NCBI RefSeq assembly: GCF_024166365.1
Contig: NC_064819.1
Location: 2,554,501 to 2,618,500, forward strand
DNA from: Elephas maximus indicus
Taxonomy: Eukaryota; Chordata; Mammalia; Proboscidea; Elephantidae
Direction: 5' to 3'
Length of the DNA: 64,000 bases
Shown here: in pieces, positions 55,190 to 64,000 of the stretch
Layout of the letters: every line of letters begins with the position of its first letter
How positions within the stretch are numbered: position 1 is the first letter of the stretch
Made by a program: the position numbers and the translations under genes
The notes under the pieces: generated by a model
Databases searched by the model: none
What the model saw: only the letters and a program-made list of their open reading frames with translations
Told to the model about the DNA's origin: nothing

Positions 55190-56390
55190 ATTCATATACC
55201 ATACAGTATCGATGGAGCTGGAAGACATTATGCGAGTGAAATAAGTCAATCACAAAAGGACAAATATTGTATGACCTCACTTATGTAAAAGGACAAGGCA
55301 AATGTATATAGGCCAAAGTTTATTAGTGGCTACCAGAGGCAGAAGGGAGGGGGAAATGGGGGTCATGGTTTATAGAATACTGAGTTTTGGTTTACGGTGA
55401 TGAAAAAATTGCATTGATATTAAGGGTAGGGTTGCACAGTTGATTAACGTAATTGCTATCATGCAGTGGTTAAGAGCTTGACTGCTAACCAAAAGGCCAG
55501 CAGTTTGAGTTCACCGGCTGCTCCTTGGAAACCCTATGGGACAGTTCTACTCCGTCCTATAGGGTCGCTATGAGTTAACGTAATTGCTATCCTGCAGTGG
55601 TTAAGAGCTTGACTGCTAACCAAAAGGCCAGCAGTTTGAGTTCACCGGCTGCTCCTTGGAAACCCCATGGGGCAGTTCTAATAACGTGTTTGGTGCTTCC
55701 ATTCTAACTGCTAGTTTGTTGTGTAGTTCCTGGGATCTTAAAAACTTCCAAGTGGCCATCCAATGCACAACAATTGGCCTCTATTCACCTGGAGCAACAA
55801 AGGAAAAAGGAGAGTCAGGAATAGAAGGAGGAAATGGAATGTGTGGCTAATTGCCTCCATGAACAACGCCTGCTTTGCCACGAGACCAGAAGAACTGGAT
55901 GGTGCCCAGCTAGCATTACTAAACATTTTGATCAAAGATACTACAGAAGGATCCTGATGAAAAGGGGGGAGGGGAAATACAAAACAGAATTTGAAATTCT
56001 CATGGAATCTATACTTATGGAGCCATCAAGGCTGGATGAAACTCTGAAATCACGGCCCTGAGATAATCTTTGAACCTTAAACCCCCAAGTCTTCTTAAAA
56101 CCAAACAATAGTTTAGCCTAATGAGTAGTAAAGAACATCTGCCTTGAGCAAAATGGTCTTTTAAGATTTACCTATATGGGATCAAATTGACAACAACACC
56201 TCGAAAGATTAAACAGGAACCTTAGGGGGCCAATTGTTTAATGAGGGAGAAAAAACTCAGAAAAGCAAGGTGAGTGGTTTCATTTGAATAACGTAGTGTC
56301 ACTAAACTGTACGTGTAGAAACTGTTGAATGGATATATAATTTCTTGTGTACATTCACAACAAAAATAAAATAAAATATATATAAAAAAG
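55190..56390 (+). mobile_element. L1 3' end (ORF2 tail and 3'UTR), older type
   Basis: 'atggagctggaagacattatg', 'cacaaaaggacaaatattg', then the 3'UTR 'gttcctgggatcttaaaaac', 'agaccagaagaactggatgg', and an A-rich end near 56370. A duplicated AfroSINE (55444-55680) interrupts it. Confidence 0.8.
55444..55680 (+). repeat. AfroSINE plus flank in 131-bp tandem duplication
   Basis: 'ttaacgtaattgctatc' followed by most of an AfroSINE appears at 55444 and again at 55575. The second unit stops at 'ggggcagttcta' (55680). The units differ at a few bases ('atgcagtgg/ctgcagtgg', 'cctatggga/cccatgggg'). The SINE tail after 'cgctatgag' is lost in both. Confidence 0.92.
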
Positions 56391-56395
56391 GAATG

Positions 56396-57025
56396 GATTG
56401 TTGATCGGTGCAGCAACCTGGATGGTCCTCAAAATAATTACGCTGAAAAGAAGCCAATGAAAGAGTACATTCTGTTTGAGTCCCTTTATATAAAATTGCA
56501 GGAAATGCAAAGTAATGTAAAGTTACATAAAGTAGTACAATGGTTGTCTGGAAAACAGGAGGGGGGGAACTGGGAAGCGTGCGTGAGGAGGGATGAGCGA
56601 AGTTAGTGATACTTGGTCTCGCTTACTTTGGACATGTTATCAGAAGGGACCAGCCCCTGGAGAAGGACATCATGCTTAAAGAAATAGAGGATCAATGAAA
56701 AAGAGCAAGACCCTCAACAAGATGGGCTGACACAATGGCTGCAGCAGTGGGCCTCAAACATAGCAACGGTGGAGAGGATGGCACAGGACGGGGCAGTGTT
56801 TCATCCTGTTGTGCACAGGGTCACTAGAGTTGGATACTGGCCCCACGGCACCTAAGAACAACACCACAAGGAAACTTTTGGAGTTGATGGATATATTTAT
56901 AATCTTGATTGTGTTGACAGTTGCACAGGTGTCTACATTTATCATAATGTGAATTTTAAACATGAACAGTTTATCATATGCCAGCTATGCTTCCATAAAG
57001 CTGGGGAAAACCCTGCAGAAACAAA
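56396..57025 (+). mobile_element. Old L1 3' end, split by an RTE tail
   Basis: 'gagtacattctgtttgagtcc' and 'gttgtctggaaaacagg' to the left, and 'ggatatatttataatcttgattg' and 'catatgccagctatgcttcc' to the right. It matches the 3'UTR style of older L1s. Confidence 0.65.
56605..56867 (+). mobile_element. 5'-truncated RTE tail
   Basis: 'tctcgcttactttggacatg' to 'ccacggcacctaagaac'. Last ~260 bp of the RTE, diverged. Confidence 0.88.
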
Positions 57026-57339
57026 AAAAACCAAAATTTACATGCCATACAATTCACCCATTATGTTGTCACTGTTAGGTGCCATCCAGTTTGCTCCAAC
57101 TCATTCATAGCAACCCCAGGTATAACAGAACGAATCGTTGCTTGGTCTTGACCCATCCTCACAATCATTGCTATGTTTCAGCCCATTGTTGCAACCACTG
57201 TGTCAATCCATCTCGTTGAGAGTCTTTCTCTTTTTCTCTGACCCTCTAACTTTTATCAATCATGAAGTCCTTCTCTGTGGTTTTGTCTCTCCTGATAACG
57301 TGTCCTAACCTAATTAAGTCTTATGGATTGAATAACCAA

Positions 57340-57506
57340 ACCTAAACCAAACCCACTGCTGTCGAGTCGATTTTGACTCATAGTGACCCTATAAGACAGA
57401 GTAGAACTGCCCCATAAATTTTCCAAGGAGCTCCTGGTGAATTCGAACTGCCGACCTTTTGGTTACCAGCCGTAGCACTTAACCACTATGCCACCAGGGT
57501 TTCCAT
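57340..57506 (-). mobile_element. AfroSINE, short type
   Basis: 'accaaacccactgctgtcgag' to 'tgccaccagggtttcc'. Close to the consensus, so probably one of the younger copies. Confidence 0.93.
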
Positions 57507-57818
57507 GAATAGTTACCCAAAAATATGCTATAAATCCTACTCTACCTGTGTTTATAATCCCACTTGGGAATAGGGTTTCGTTTGCTAATAAGGCAGTTTT
57601 AGTGTAGGGCATGTTTTACACCAATTTCTTTTGAGATATAAGAGCAGATTAAGCAAGTAATCAAGGAAGCAGAGATGGGGAAGACGGATGCCATGCCACA
57701 TGAACATCACCAAGGACCCAAGGAACAGAAGCTAGGACCTTCCCCCAGAGCCCACCCAGAGATTTCCCCCAGAGCCGGCACTCTGAATTAGGACTTCTAG
57801 CCTCCTAAACTGTGAGAG

Positions 57819-57974
57819 GAAACCCTGGTGGCATAGTGGTTAAGAGCTATGGCTAGCCAAAAGGTTGGCAGTTTGAATCCATCAGGTGCTCGCTGGAAAC
57901 TCTATGGGGCAGCCCTACTCTGTCCTATAGGGTCACTATGAGTCGGAATTGACTCAGTGGGTTTGGTTTTGATA
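57819..57974 (+). mobile_element. AfroSINE, short type
   Basis: 'gaaaccctggtggcatagtgg' to 'gactcagtgggtttggttttg'. The 9-bp flank AAACTGTGAG-like repeat (left near 57808, right near 57976) is a target-site duplication. Confidence 0.94.
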
Positions 57975-58212
57975 AACTGTGAGAAAATAAATTTGTTTGT
58001 TAAAGCCACCCACTTGTGGTATTTCTGTTATAGCAGCACTAGATAACTAAGACAATAAATGTGACAAAGTCTCGCCAGCCTCTCTTCTAAGGAGCATTCT
58101 GGTTGTACTTCCTCCGAAGCAGATGTGTTCTTTCTTCTTGTGGCCCACCATAGGTTCAATATTCTTCACACGACATCGTAATTCAGATGTGTCAATTCTT
58201 CACGCCTGTATG

Positions 58213-58498
58213 TATGGCTGAATAATATTCCCTTGCGTGGATATGTGACACATTGCTTATCCCCATTCATCAGTTGATGGACATTTGGGTGATCCGCACT
58301 ATTTGGCTATTTACGAATAACGCTGCTATGAACATCTGTGTATGAGTTTTTGTGTGGACTTAATGTTTTTATTTCTCTTGGGTATATGCCTAGGAGTGGA
58401 ATTATTCAATCATATAGTGACTTTACCTTTGACTTGTTGCAGACCTGTCAAACTCTCTTAAGTTACCTTAGCAATTTGTTTCTTTCAAAAATTTGTCC
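58213..58498 (-). mobile_element. Old L1 ORF2 C-terminal fragment
   Basis: Reverse-strand phrases 'tcagttgatggacatttggg', 'aacgctgctatgaacatctg' and 'ggtatatgcctaggagtgg' are standard L1 ORF2/3' junction sequence. Confidence 0.82.
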
Positions 58499-58621
58499 AA
58501 TATGAACACCCATGTTCACCACAGCATCGTTCACAATAGCAGAAAGATGGAAACAACCTAGCTGGCCATCAACAGGTGGATAACAAACTGGTACCTACAC
58601 ACAATGGAGTACTGAAAATAA

Positions 58622-58782
58622 ATAATAAACCCACCACCATCGAATCGATTCTGACTCATAACGACCCTATAAGACAGAGTAGAACTGCCCCGTAGAGTTT
58701 CCAAGGAGCGCCTGGTGGATTCGAACTGCCGATCTTTTGGTTAGCAGTCATAGATCTTAACCAGTATACCACCAGGGTTTCC
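58622..58782 (-). mobile_element. AfroSINE, short type
   Basis: 'aaacccaccaccatcgaatcg' to 'taccaccagggtttccc'. The flanking 'caatggagtact' (about 58603) and 'caatgtagtact' (about 58783) form a 12-bp duplication with one mismatch. Confidence 0.93.
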
Positions 58783-59105
58783 CAATGTAGTACTACGCAA
58801 CAATAAAGAACAATGATGACTCTTCGAAGCATTGCACAACATGAAGGAATCTGGAGAGCATTATTGCTGAATGAAATAAGTCAATGATAAAGGGACAAAT
58901 ATTGTATGTGACTACTACTATAAAAACTTATGAAAAGGTTTACACCAAAAGAAACAATCTTTGATGGTTACAAGGGAGGGGAGGTGTGGGGATGGAAAAA
59001 CACTAAATAGACAATAGATAAGTGGTAACTCTGGTGAAGGGTAAGACAGTTCACAATACTGGGGAAGCCAGCACAACCTGCCCAAGCCAAGGTAATGGAA
59101 GCTCC

Positions 59106-59279
59106 ATAAAACAAACCAAAACCAAACCCACTGCTGCCAAGTCAATTCCAACTCATAGCGACCCTATAGGACAGAGTAGAACTGCCCCATAGTTTCCAAG
59201 GAACGCCTGGCGGATTCGAACTGCCAACCCTTTGGTTAGCAGCCATAGCACTTACCTACTACGCCACCAGGGTTTCCAG
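59106..59279 (-). mobile_element. AfroSINE, short type
   Basis: 'aaccaaacccactgctgcc' to 'acgccaccagggtttcc'. The L1 phrase 'gaagctccata...catccaagcttcctgagg' is split by it. Confidence 0.93.
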
Positions 59280-60708
59280 GACACATCCAAGCTTCCTGAG
59301 GGACTGAATTACTGGGCTGAGGGATGTGGGGACCATGGTCTTGGGGGACATGGAGCTCAACTAGCATAGTTTATGAAGAAAATGTTCTACATTCTACTTT
59401 GGTGAGTAGCGTCTGGGGTCTTAAAAGCTCAAGTAGCCATCTAAGATACTCCACCAATCTCATCCTGTCAGGAGCAAGGGAGAATGAAGAAAACCAAAGA
59501 TACGAGGTAAAGATTAGTCCAAAGGATTAATGGACTGCAACTACCACAGCCTCCATAAGACTGAGCCCAGCACAACTGGATGGTGTGCAGCTGACTGCTC
59601 TGACAGGGATCACAATAGAGGGTACTAGACAGGGCTGGAGAAAAACGTAGAATTCTCACACACACACAGACTTAATGGCCTGACAGAGACTGGAAAAAAC
59701 GCCAAGAGTGTGGCCCCTGGACACCCTTCTAGTTCAGTAATGAAGTCACTTCTGAGGTTCATTCTTCAGCCAAATATTAGACAGGCCCGTAAAACAAAAT
59801 GAGACTAAAGGCACCTACCAGCCCAGGGGCAAGGACTACAGGGCAACAAGGGACAAGAAAGCTGATAATAGGGAACCCAAGGTAGAGAATGAAAGTGTTG
59901 ACATGTCGTGGAGTCGGTTACCAACGTCACAAAACATGTACTAGTCGTCTAACGAGAAGCTAGTTTGTTTTGTAAACCTTCACCTAAAGTACAAGTTTGT
60001 CCATTTTGCCTATATTTTTAAATTTAAGTTTTTAATATTCTTTTATTATCTCTTTATCATCAGTAAGTTCTGTAGTAATATCACCCCTTTCACTACTGAT
60101 ACTGGGAATTTGTGTCTTTTTTTTTCTGTTCAATCTAAATGTTTATCAATGTTATTTTTTCCATAGAACTGGCTTTTGCCTTCATCAACTTTTTCTACTT
60201 TCAATTTTATTAGTTTCTGCTTTTATCTTCATTATTCGTTTCCTCCTGCTTACTTTAGGTTTAACTGGCTCTTCTTTTTTCTAGTTTTTTAATGTGGACG
60301 CTTAGATCCTTGATTTCAGTTCTTATGTACATATTTTATAAATTACCATTTAAGTACTTCTTTGCTGTATCCCATAGCTTTTGATATATTGTTTTCATTT
60401 TCCTTCTGTTCAAAATATTTTATTGCTCTTGTGACTTCTTCTTAGACATATAGGTTATTCAGATGCATGTTATTTCCAAATATTTGTTATTAATGTCTTG
60501 TTCTTGCTGTGGTGGTTAAAGAATATGGTTAGTATATCAATTTTCTTAAGTTTGAGAACTTTTTTTTCATGGCCCAGGATACGGTCTTGGTGAATATTCT
60601 CTGTGCACCTGAAAATCTGTATCTTGTATGTTGTTGGGTAGTGTGCTCTATACATGCTAGTAAGGTCAAGTCGATCATGTTATTCAAGTCTTCTGGGACT
60701 TACTGGGA

Positions 60709-60865
60709 AACCCTGGTGCTGTAGCGGTTAAGAACTACTGTTGCTAACCAAAAGGTTAGCACCTCGAATCCACCAGGTGCTTTTTGGAAACTGTATACGG
60801 CAGTTCTACTCTGTCCCACAGCGTCACTATGAGTCAGAATCAGCTCGATGGCAACGTTTGGTCGG
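60709..60865 (+). mobile_element. AfroSINE, short type
   Basis: 'gggaaaccctggtgctgtagc' to 'gctcgatggcaacgtttgg'. The flanks GACTTACTG (left 60699-60708 region, right about 60866-60875) are direct repeats. Confidence 0.94.
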
Positions 60866-61147
60866 CGACTTACTGATGTTCTGAAATCTCCAATGGTGGA
60901 TCAGTCTATTTCTTCTGTTTTTGTTTCTTTCACATATTTTGAAGCTCTGTTCACATATTTAAAATGATGTTCTTTTGGTGAATTGAGCTTTTTATTATTA
61001 GCAAACATCCCCCTTTATTCTTGGTAATACCCTATTCTAAGATCTACTTTGATACTGAGTTAGCTGCTTTAGCTTTGATTAGCTTTTACATGTATCTTTC
61101 CCATCCTTTTTATCAGTTCCTTTAAAGTCAGTTTCTAATAGATAAGG

Positions 61148-61305
61148 AGCCCTGTTGGTGCAGTGGTTAAGCACTCATTGGGAGAAAGATGTGGCCGTCT
61201 GCTTCCATAAAGACTGACAGCCTTGGAAATGTATGGGGCAGCTCTACCCTGTCCTGCATGGTCACTCCAAGTCAGAATCAAATTGACAGCAGAGGGTTTG
61301 GGTTT
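61148..61305 (+). mobile_element. AfroSINE, long type, head deleted
   Basis: 'gagccctgttggtgcagtgg' is followed directly by 'cattgggagaaagatgtggc', so the B-box part of the tRNA-like head is missing. The rest, with module 'gccgtctgcttccataaag', is complete. A Pol III-dead copy. Confidence 0.88.
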
Positions 61306-61629
61306 TCCTATAGACAGCGTGGTTTTTGAAACGCAGTCTGACAAATTGGCTGCCTTTTAATTGAAGTGTTTACACTATTTACATTCAATTTAATTTTCAA
61401 CATGGTTGAATTTCTGCCTTGCTATTTGCCTTTTTGTGCGTGTGCACAATTTTATATCTCGCCTCCTTCCACTTTAATCTTAATGGGTTCTCCCATTTTT
61501 CTTCTCACATGCTTATTTTTAAAGGTTGCACAATAGTTGGCATTTGGTTGCTTCTAGTTTAGGGTGAACATTATCATATAGATGCCTGCCCCCATTTGGA
61601 TTCTATCGGATTTATTTTCCCAGACGGGA

Positions 61630-61830
61630 ATAGTGAGTGGCTATGACTTGGGCTCTGGAGTCATGGAACATATTACAACCCTTCCTCGTTTCTGGTATTT
61701 TCTAAAATGAAGCTAACGGAAGTTCCTACCACAAAGGATTGTTATGTGAATTAATACCTTGTACAGAGTGTTGATCACTGTGCCGGATACATGGTAAACT
61801 CTCAGTAAGTACTATCGTAATGAACGAATC
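61630..61830 (+). repeat. MIR SINE (ancient)
   Basis: 'ggctatgacttgggctctgg', then 'aggattgttatgtgaatta', then 'cactgtgccggatacatgg' and 'actctcagtaagtactat' give the MIR order. Confidence 0.75.
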
Positions 61831-64000
61831 CAAAGCAAAGAAGTGGGTGGAGTAGGCTGAGCAGAATACAGGGATTTTCAAATTTTCACCAGTAGGGAAA
61901 AATGAAGCTGTATTTTTCTAAATTTACATATTAGAATCATTTTCCTATTACTCATCATACCTTCCCACATTGTACGAGAGTTGGTCTGTGACCAATAGCA
62001 AAATGGCATGTCATTTCTGAAACTAGGTCATAAAAGAGTGTGGCTTCTGCTCACTCTCTCTTCTTGCTCTGGGGGAAGCTGGAAAGACGCCAAATTGTCA
62101 CTCAGGCAGCCCCATGGAGCCACTCACATAGCAAGGAACTGAGGTCTATCAGCAGCTATGTGTGCGCCATCTTGGAGGTGGCTCCTCCAGCCCTGGCCAA
62201 CAGCTTGACAGCAGCCCTGAGATGCTGAGTTAGAGCCACACCTGCTCCTGGATTTCTGACTCAAGGCCCTAAAATCCTTCCCAAACCAACTCAGGCATTT
62301 TCCTATATTTAAGTATATGATATGCTCATACTGTATGTAACTCATAAAAGAGAAGATAAGGAAAACGAATGTAGTTTGAAAAAGTCCCTCAGGTACACAG
62401 GTCCCTCCCAGGGTGCTCCATCCGCATCTCACAGCCAGATGTAACACCACGGAAAAATGCTTCTTGTCTCAAGTTACTTACAACTTTTCTAACTTCGGCA
62501 CTGTCTCTTATTACTCAGTACAGAACCACCACAAATCCAATCAATCAAAAGCCGTGTGGTAGGTTTGCACCAAATTTCAAAATACAGTACACTACTGCTT
62601 ACTTGAATGCCTTAAGTAAAAAAGCTATACATTCTCAATTTTTAATCCAGATTACTTCAAATGCATCCATCTCGAACTGTCCCAAGGTAGGCCCTTGCTT
62701 TTAAATGTTAGGCAAAGGCCATCCATTAATTATTCCTTGAGTGGAATAAGGAGAATTCGAACAGTTTTGACTAAGAAGTTAGGTATTGAGTTTGTTAACA
62801 ACAAAAAATTAAATTCATGTTTGTTTGCTATTCAGGAAAAACTCAGAAACAATTCCCAACTCACCATCTACAGGAACGCCTCCTTCACTACTAACAGGAA
62901 GAGAATATTTGCATATACGCTATCTGTAGCCAAAGCACCCTACTAACCTGGCCTGTCAGGTGATTTTAACATGGATATTCAAGATACAGCATTAGGGTAG
63001 CTCTTTGGATCTTTTCTTCTCTCTCATTGGGCCTGAACTGAAGATATTAAGAGCTAACATTCAGGGTGTTAATACCATCTTCTTTGTTTCAGAATTTTAC
63101 ATACACTACCTCATTTAATCTTGACAAAGCTGAGGTAGGTGCTACTTATTATATCCCCTATTTTACAGGTGAGAGTATCAAGATCAAAGAGCATTAAAAC
63201 TTTTAGAGGAAATTTAGATGACACGTGTAGTTAGTATTTGTACTTTTAGTAAGCAGCACTTGTCAGAAAAAACCTCACAAAACCAAATCCTTGGTATACA
63301 ATTACAGCATAATTATTATTCAAAAAATAAGTTTTGATTAGATAGGACAGCAAGTAGACTAAGTCTTCTTCCTCCCTTCAGAAAAGACTTGAAAAATTGG
63401 GTAGTGTACCTACCGTTTCAAAAGGTCTGAATTAGGAGGTCTGGATTTCAGTTGGCCTACTTTAATGAATTTTGAGTTGAATCTTAAAGTAACATGGAAG
63501 TAAACAAAACATTATGAGTAACAACAAATAATGGCTACGTATAGCTGCCGACCCCAGAAGTCAACGCAATGCAGTGTCTTCTTTGACATTTACCAGACAT
63601 TACAGGTCACTACCAGAACATCACGTAAGTTTATTTCAGATATAACAGCAATGTTAAAATTGACAAGTTTAATTCTTAACCGCACCAAATAAACTTTGCC
63701 ATTTAAGTATTTTTAAAGTTATTCCCTCCAAAAAACTGAGGGAGCTTTTCTTTTCTACCACCACACAACCATGGTTTCCCAATAGTTCTATTTTTTGGAG
63801 GACTTTCAATTGATGAGTAAACTGCCTTGGAGATATTTCAGAACTTCTTTCCCCAAATGAAAACTAATCTGAACAAATTATATATTGCATAGATTTCTCT
63901 TCTCTAGAACATAAATGCAATACCACACAGAGTAATTTTTACCTATTCACCCCACAGTAAAAACTGTCTTGAAAAATATGATGGGCACATTCTGTGATAT
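61831..64000. other. Mostly single-copy DNA, no gene seen
   Basis: A possible LTR-like remnant lies at about 62035-62290 ('cagccctggccaacagcttg'). The rest to 64000 is AT-rich with short open frames only (for example 62695-62946, 83 codons, no known domain). Confidence 0.4.
63045..63200 (-). repeat. MIR SINE (ancient), reverse
   Basis: 'ctacctcatttaatcttgac', 'gctgaggtaggtgctactta' and 'ccctattttacaggtgagag' are the reverse of the MIR 3' half. Confidence 0.75.

Larger units (their letters stand above)
57322..58052 (+). mobile_element. MLT1-like (MaLR) LTR with two nested AfroSINEs
   Basis: 'cttatggattgaat' (57325) begins the LTR, a SINE interrupts it, and it continues at about 57508 ('cccaaaaatatgctataaatcc'). 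A second SINE interrupts at 57818, and it ends 'agcagcactagataactaag'. Complete in outline. Confidence 0.75.
57065..58212 (-). mobile_element. RTE tail split by an MLT1-like LTR
   Basis: 57065-57320 ('gttaggtgccatccagtttg' to 'gataacgtgtcctaacc') and 58058-58212 ('caaagtctcgccagcctc' to 'cagatgtgtcaattcttc') are consecutive parts of one RTE 3' end in reverse. Confidence 0.88.
58499..59995 (+). mobile_element. L1 3' end (ORF2 tail and 3'UTR) with two SINEs
   Basis: 'gaacacccatgttcaccac', 'ggagtactgaaaat', 'gactactactataaaaac', then the afrotherian 3'UTR ('gttctacattctactttgg', 'gttgacatgtcgtggag') ending 'gtaaaccttcacctaaag' near 59990. AfroSINEs at 58622 and 59106 interrupt it. Confidence 0.85.
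60000..61625 (-). mobile_element. Old L1 ORF2 fragment with two SINEs
   Basis: Reverse-strand RT/endonuclease-linker phrases: 'actggcttttgccttcatc', 'cttagatccttgatttcag', 'atcatgttattcaagtcttc', 'gaattgagctttttattatt'. AfroSINEs at 60709 and 61148 interrupt it. Confidence 0.8.

Overview
This window is nuclear DNA from a placental mammal, almost certainly an afrotherian and most likely an elephant or a close relative. It is AT-rich and intron-like, and it is packed with two repeat families diagnostic of Afrotheria: AfroSINE-type tRNA-derived SINEs (about 30 copies, ending in a tail like 'gagtcggaatcgactcgacggca') and RTE-clade LINEs (nine loci, one nearly full length and one full length but internally inverted). 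L1, HAL1-like, L2, MIR, MaLR (MLT1-like), ERV-L and ERV1 LTR, hAT (MER5A-like) and Tigger remnants fill most of the rest. No prokaryotic gene, CRISPR array, or rRNA or functional tRNA gene is present. The species call is inference from repeat content.

The only convincing host-gene landmark is a CpG island at about 43.2-44.4 kb. It carries three CCAAT boxes, GC boxes, no evident TATA box, and a short first coding exon on the minus strand (43920-43881; it encodes MPEAGAAETAPPA and ends in a strong GTGAGT splice donor). The gene would run leftward, so positions 1-43880 are probably mainly first intron (inference). I could not name the gene and found no second exon. A GC-rich minisatellite (43.27-43.56 kb) lies just inside that intron.

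Layout. 0-5 kb: mostly single-copy, with SINEs, a MIR and an MLT1-like LTR. 5.6-10 kb: minus-strand L1 material, including an ORF2-less, HAL1-like L1 with a repetitive 5'UTR. 10.8-11.5 kb: ERV-L-type LTR. 11.9-27.6 kb: a deep nest of insertions, namely an L1 host holding a polyadenylated retrocopy, an AfroSINE, an old RTE (itself holding a younger RTE tail) and another L1 tail; then a second L1 split by a full-length twin-primed RTE; then a Tigger split by an RTE that holds an L1 tail and a 37-bp minisatellite. 28-35 kb: mostly single-copy, with RTE tails, an ERV1 solo LTR and an unexplained inverted repeat. 35-39 kb: L2, L1 ORF1 and a 218-bp near-identical duplication. 39-43 kb: mostly single-copy, with a tRNA-Gly-headed SINE. 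44.4-45.4 kb: single-copy promoter flank. 45.4-53.6 kb: an ERV1 solo LTR, then a decayed ERV-L provirus (minus) broken by an almost intact RTE and several SINEs. 53.9-61.6 kb: MLT1-like LTRs, L1 pieces in both orientations, RTE tails and SINEs. 61.6-64 kb: mostly single-copy, with MIRs.

The biology on show is retrotransposition. L1 supplies the machinery for the retrocopy and older insertions. The RTE LINE shares its 3' end, and apparently part of its 5'UTR, with the SINEs it presumably mobilises. Many insertions keep readable target-site duplications, so the order of events can be reconstructed. All comparisons were made by eye. Family names for old repeats are recognition from memory, not database hits.
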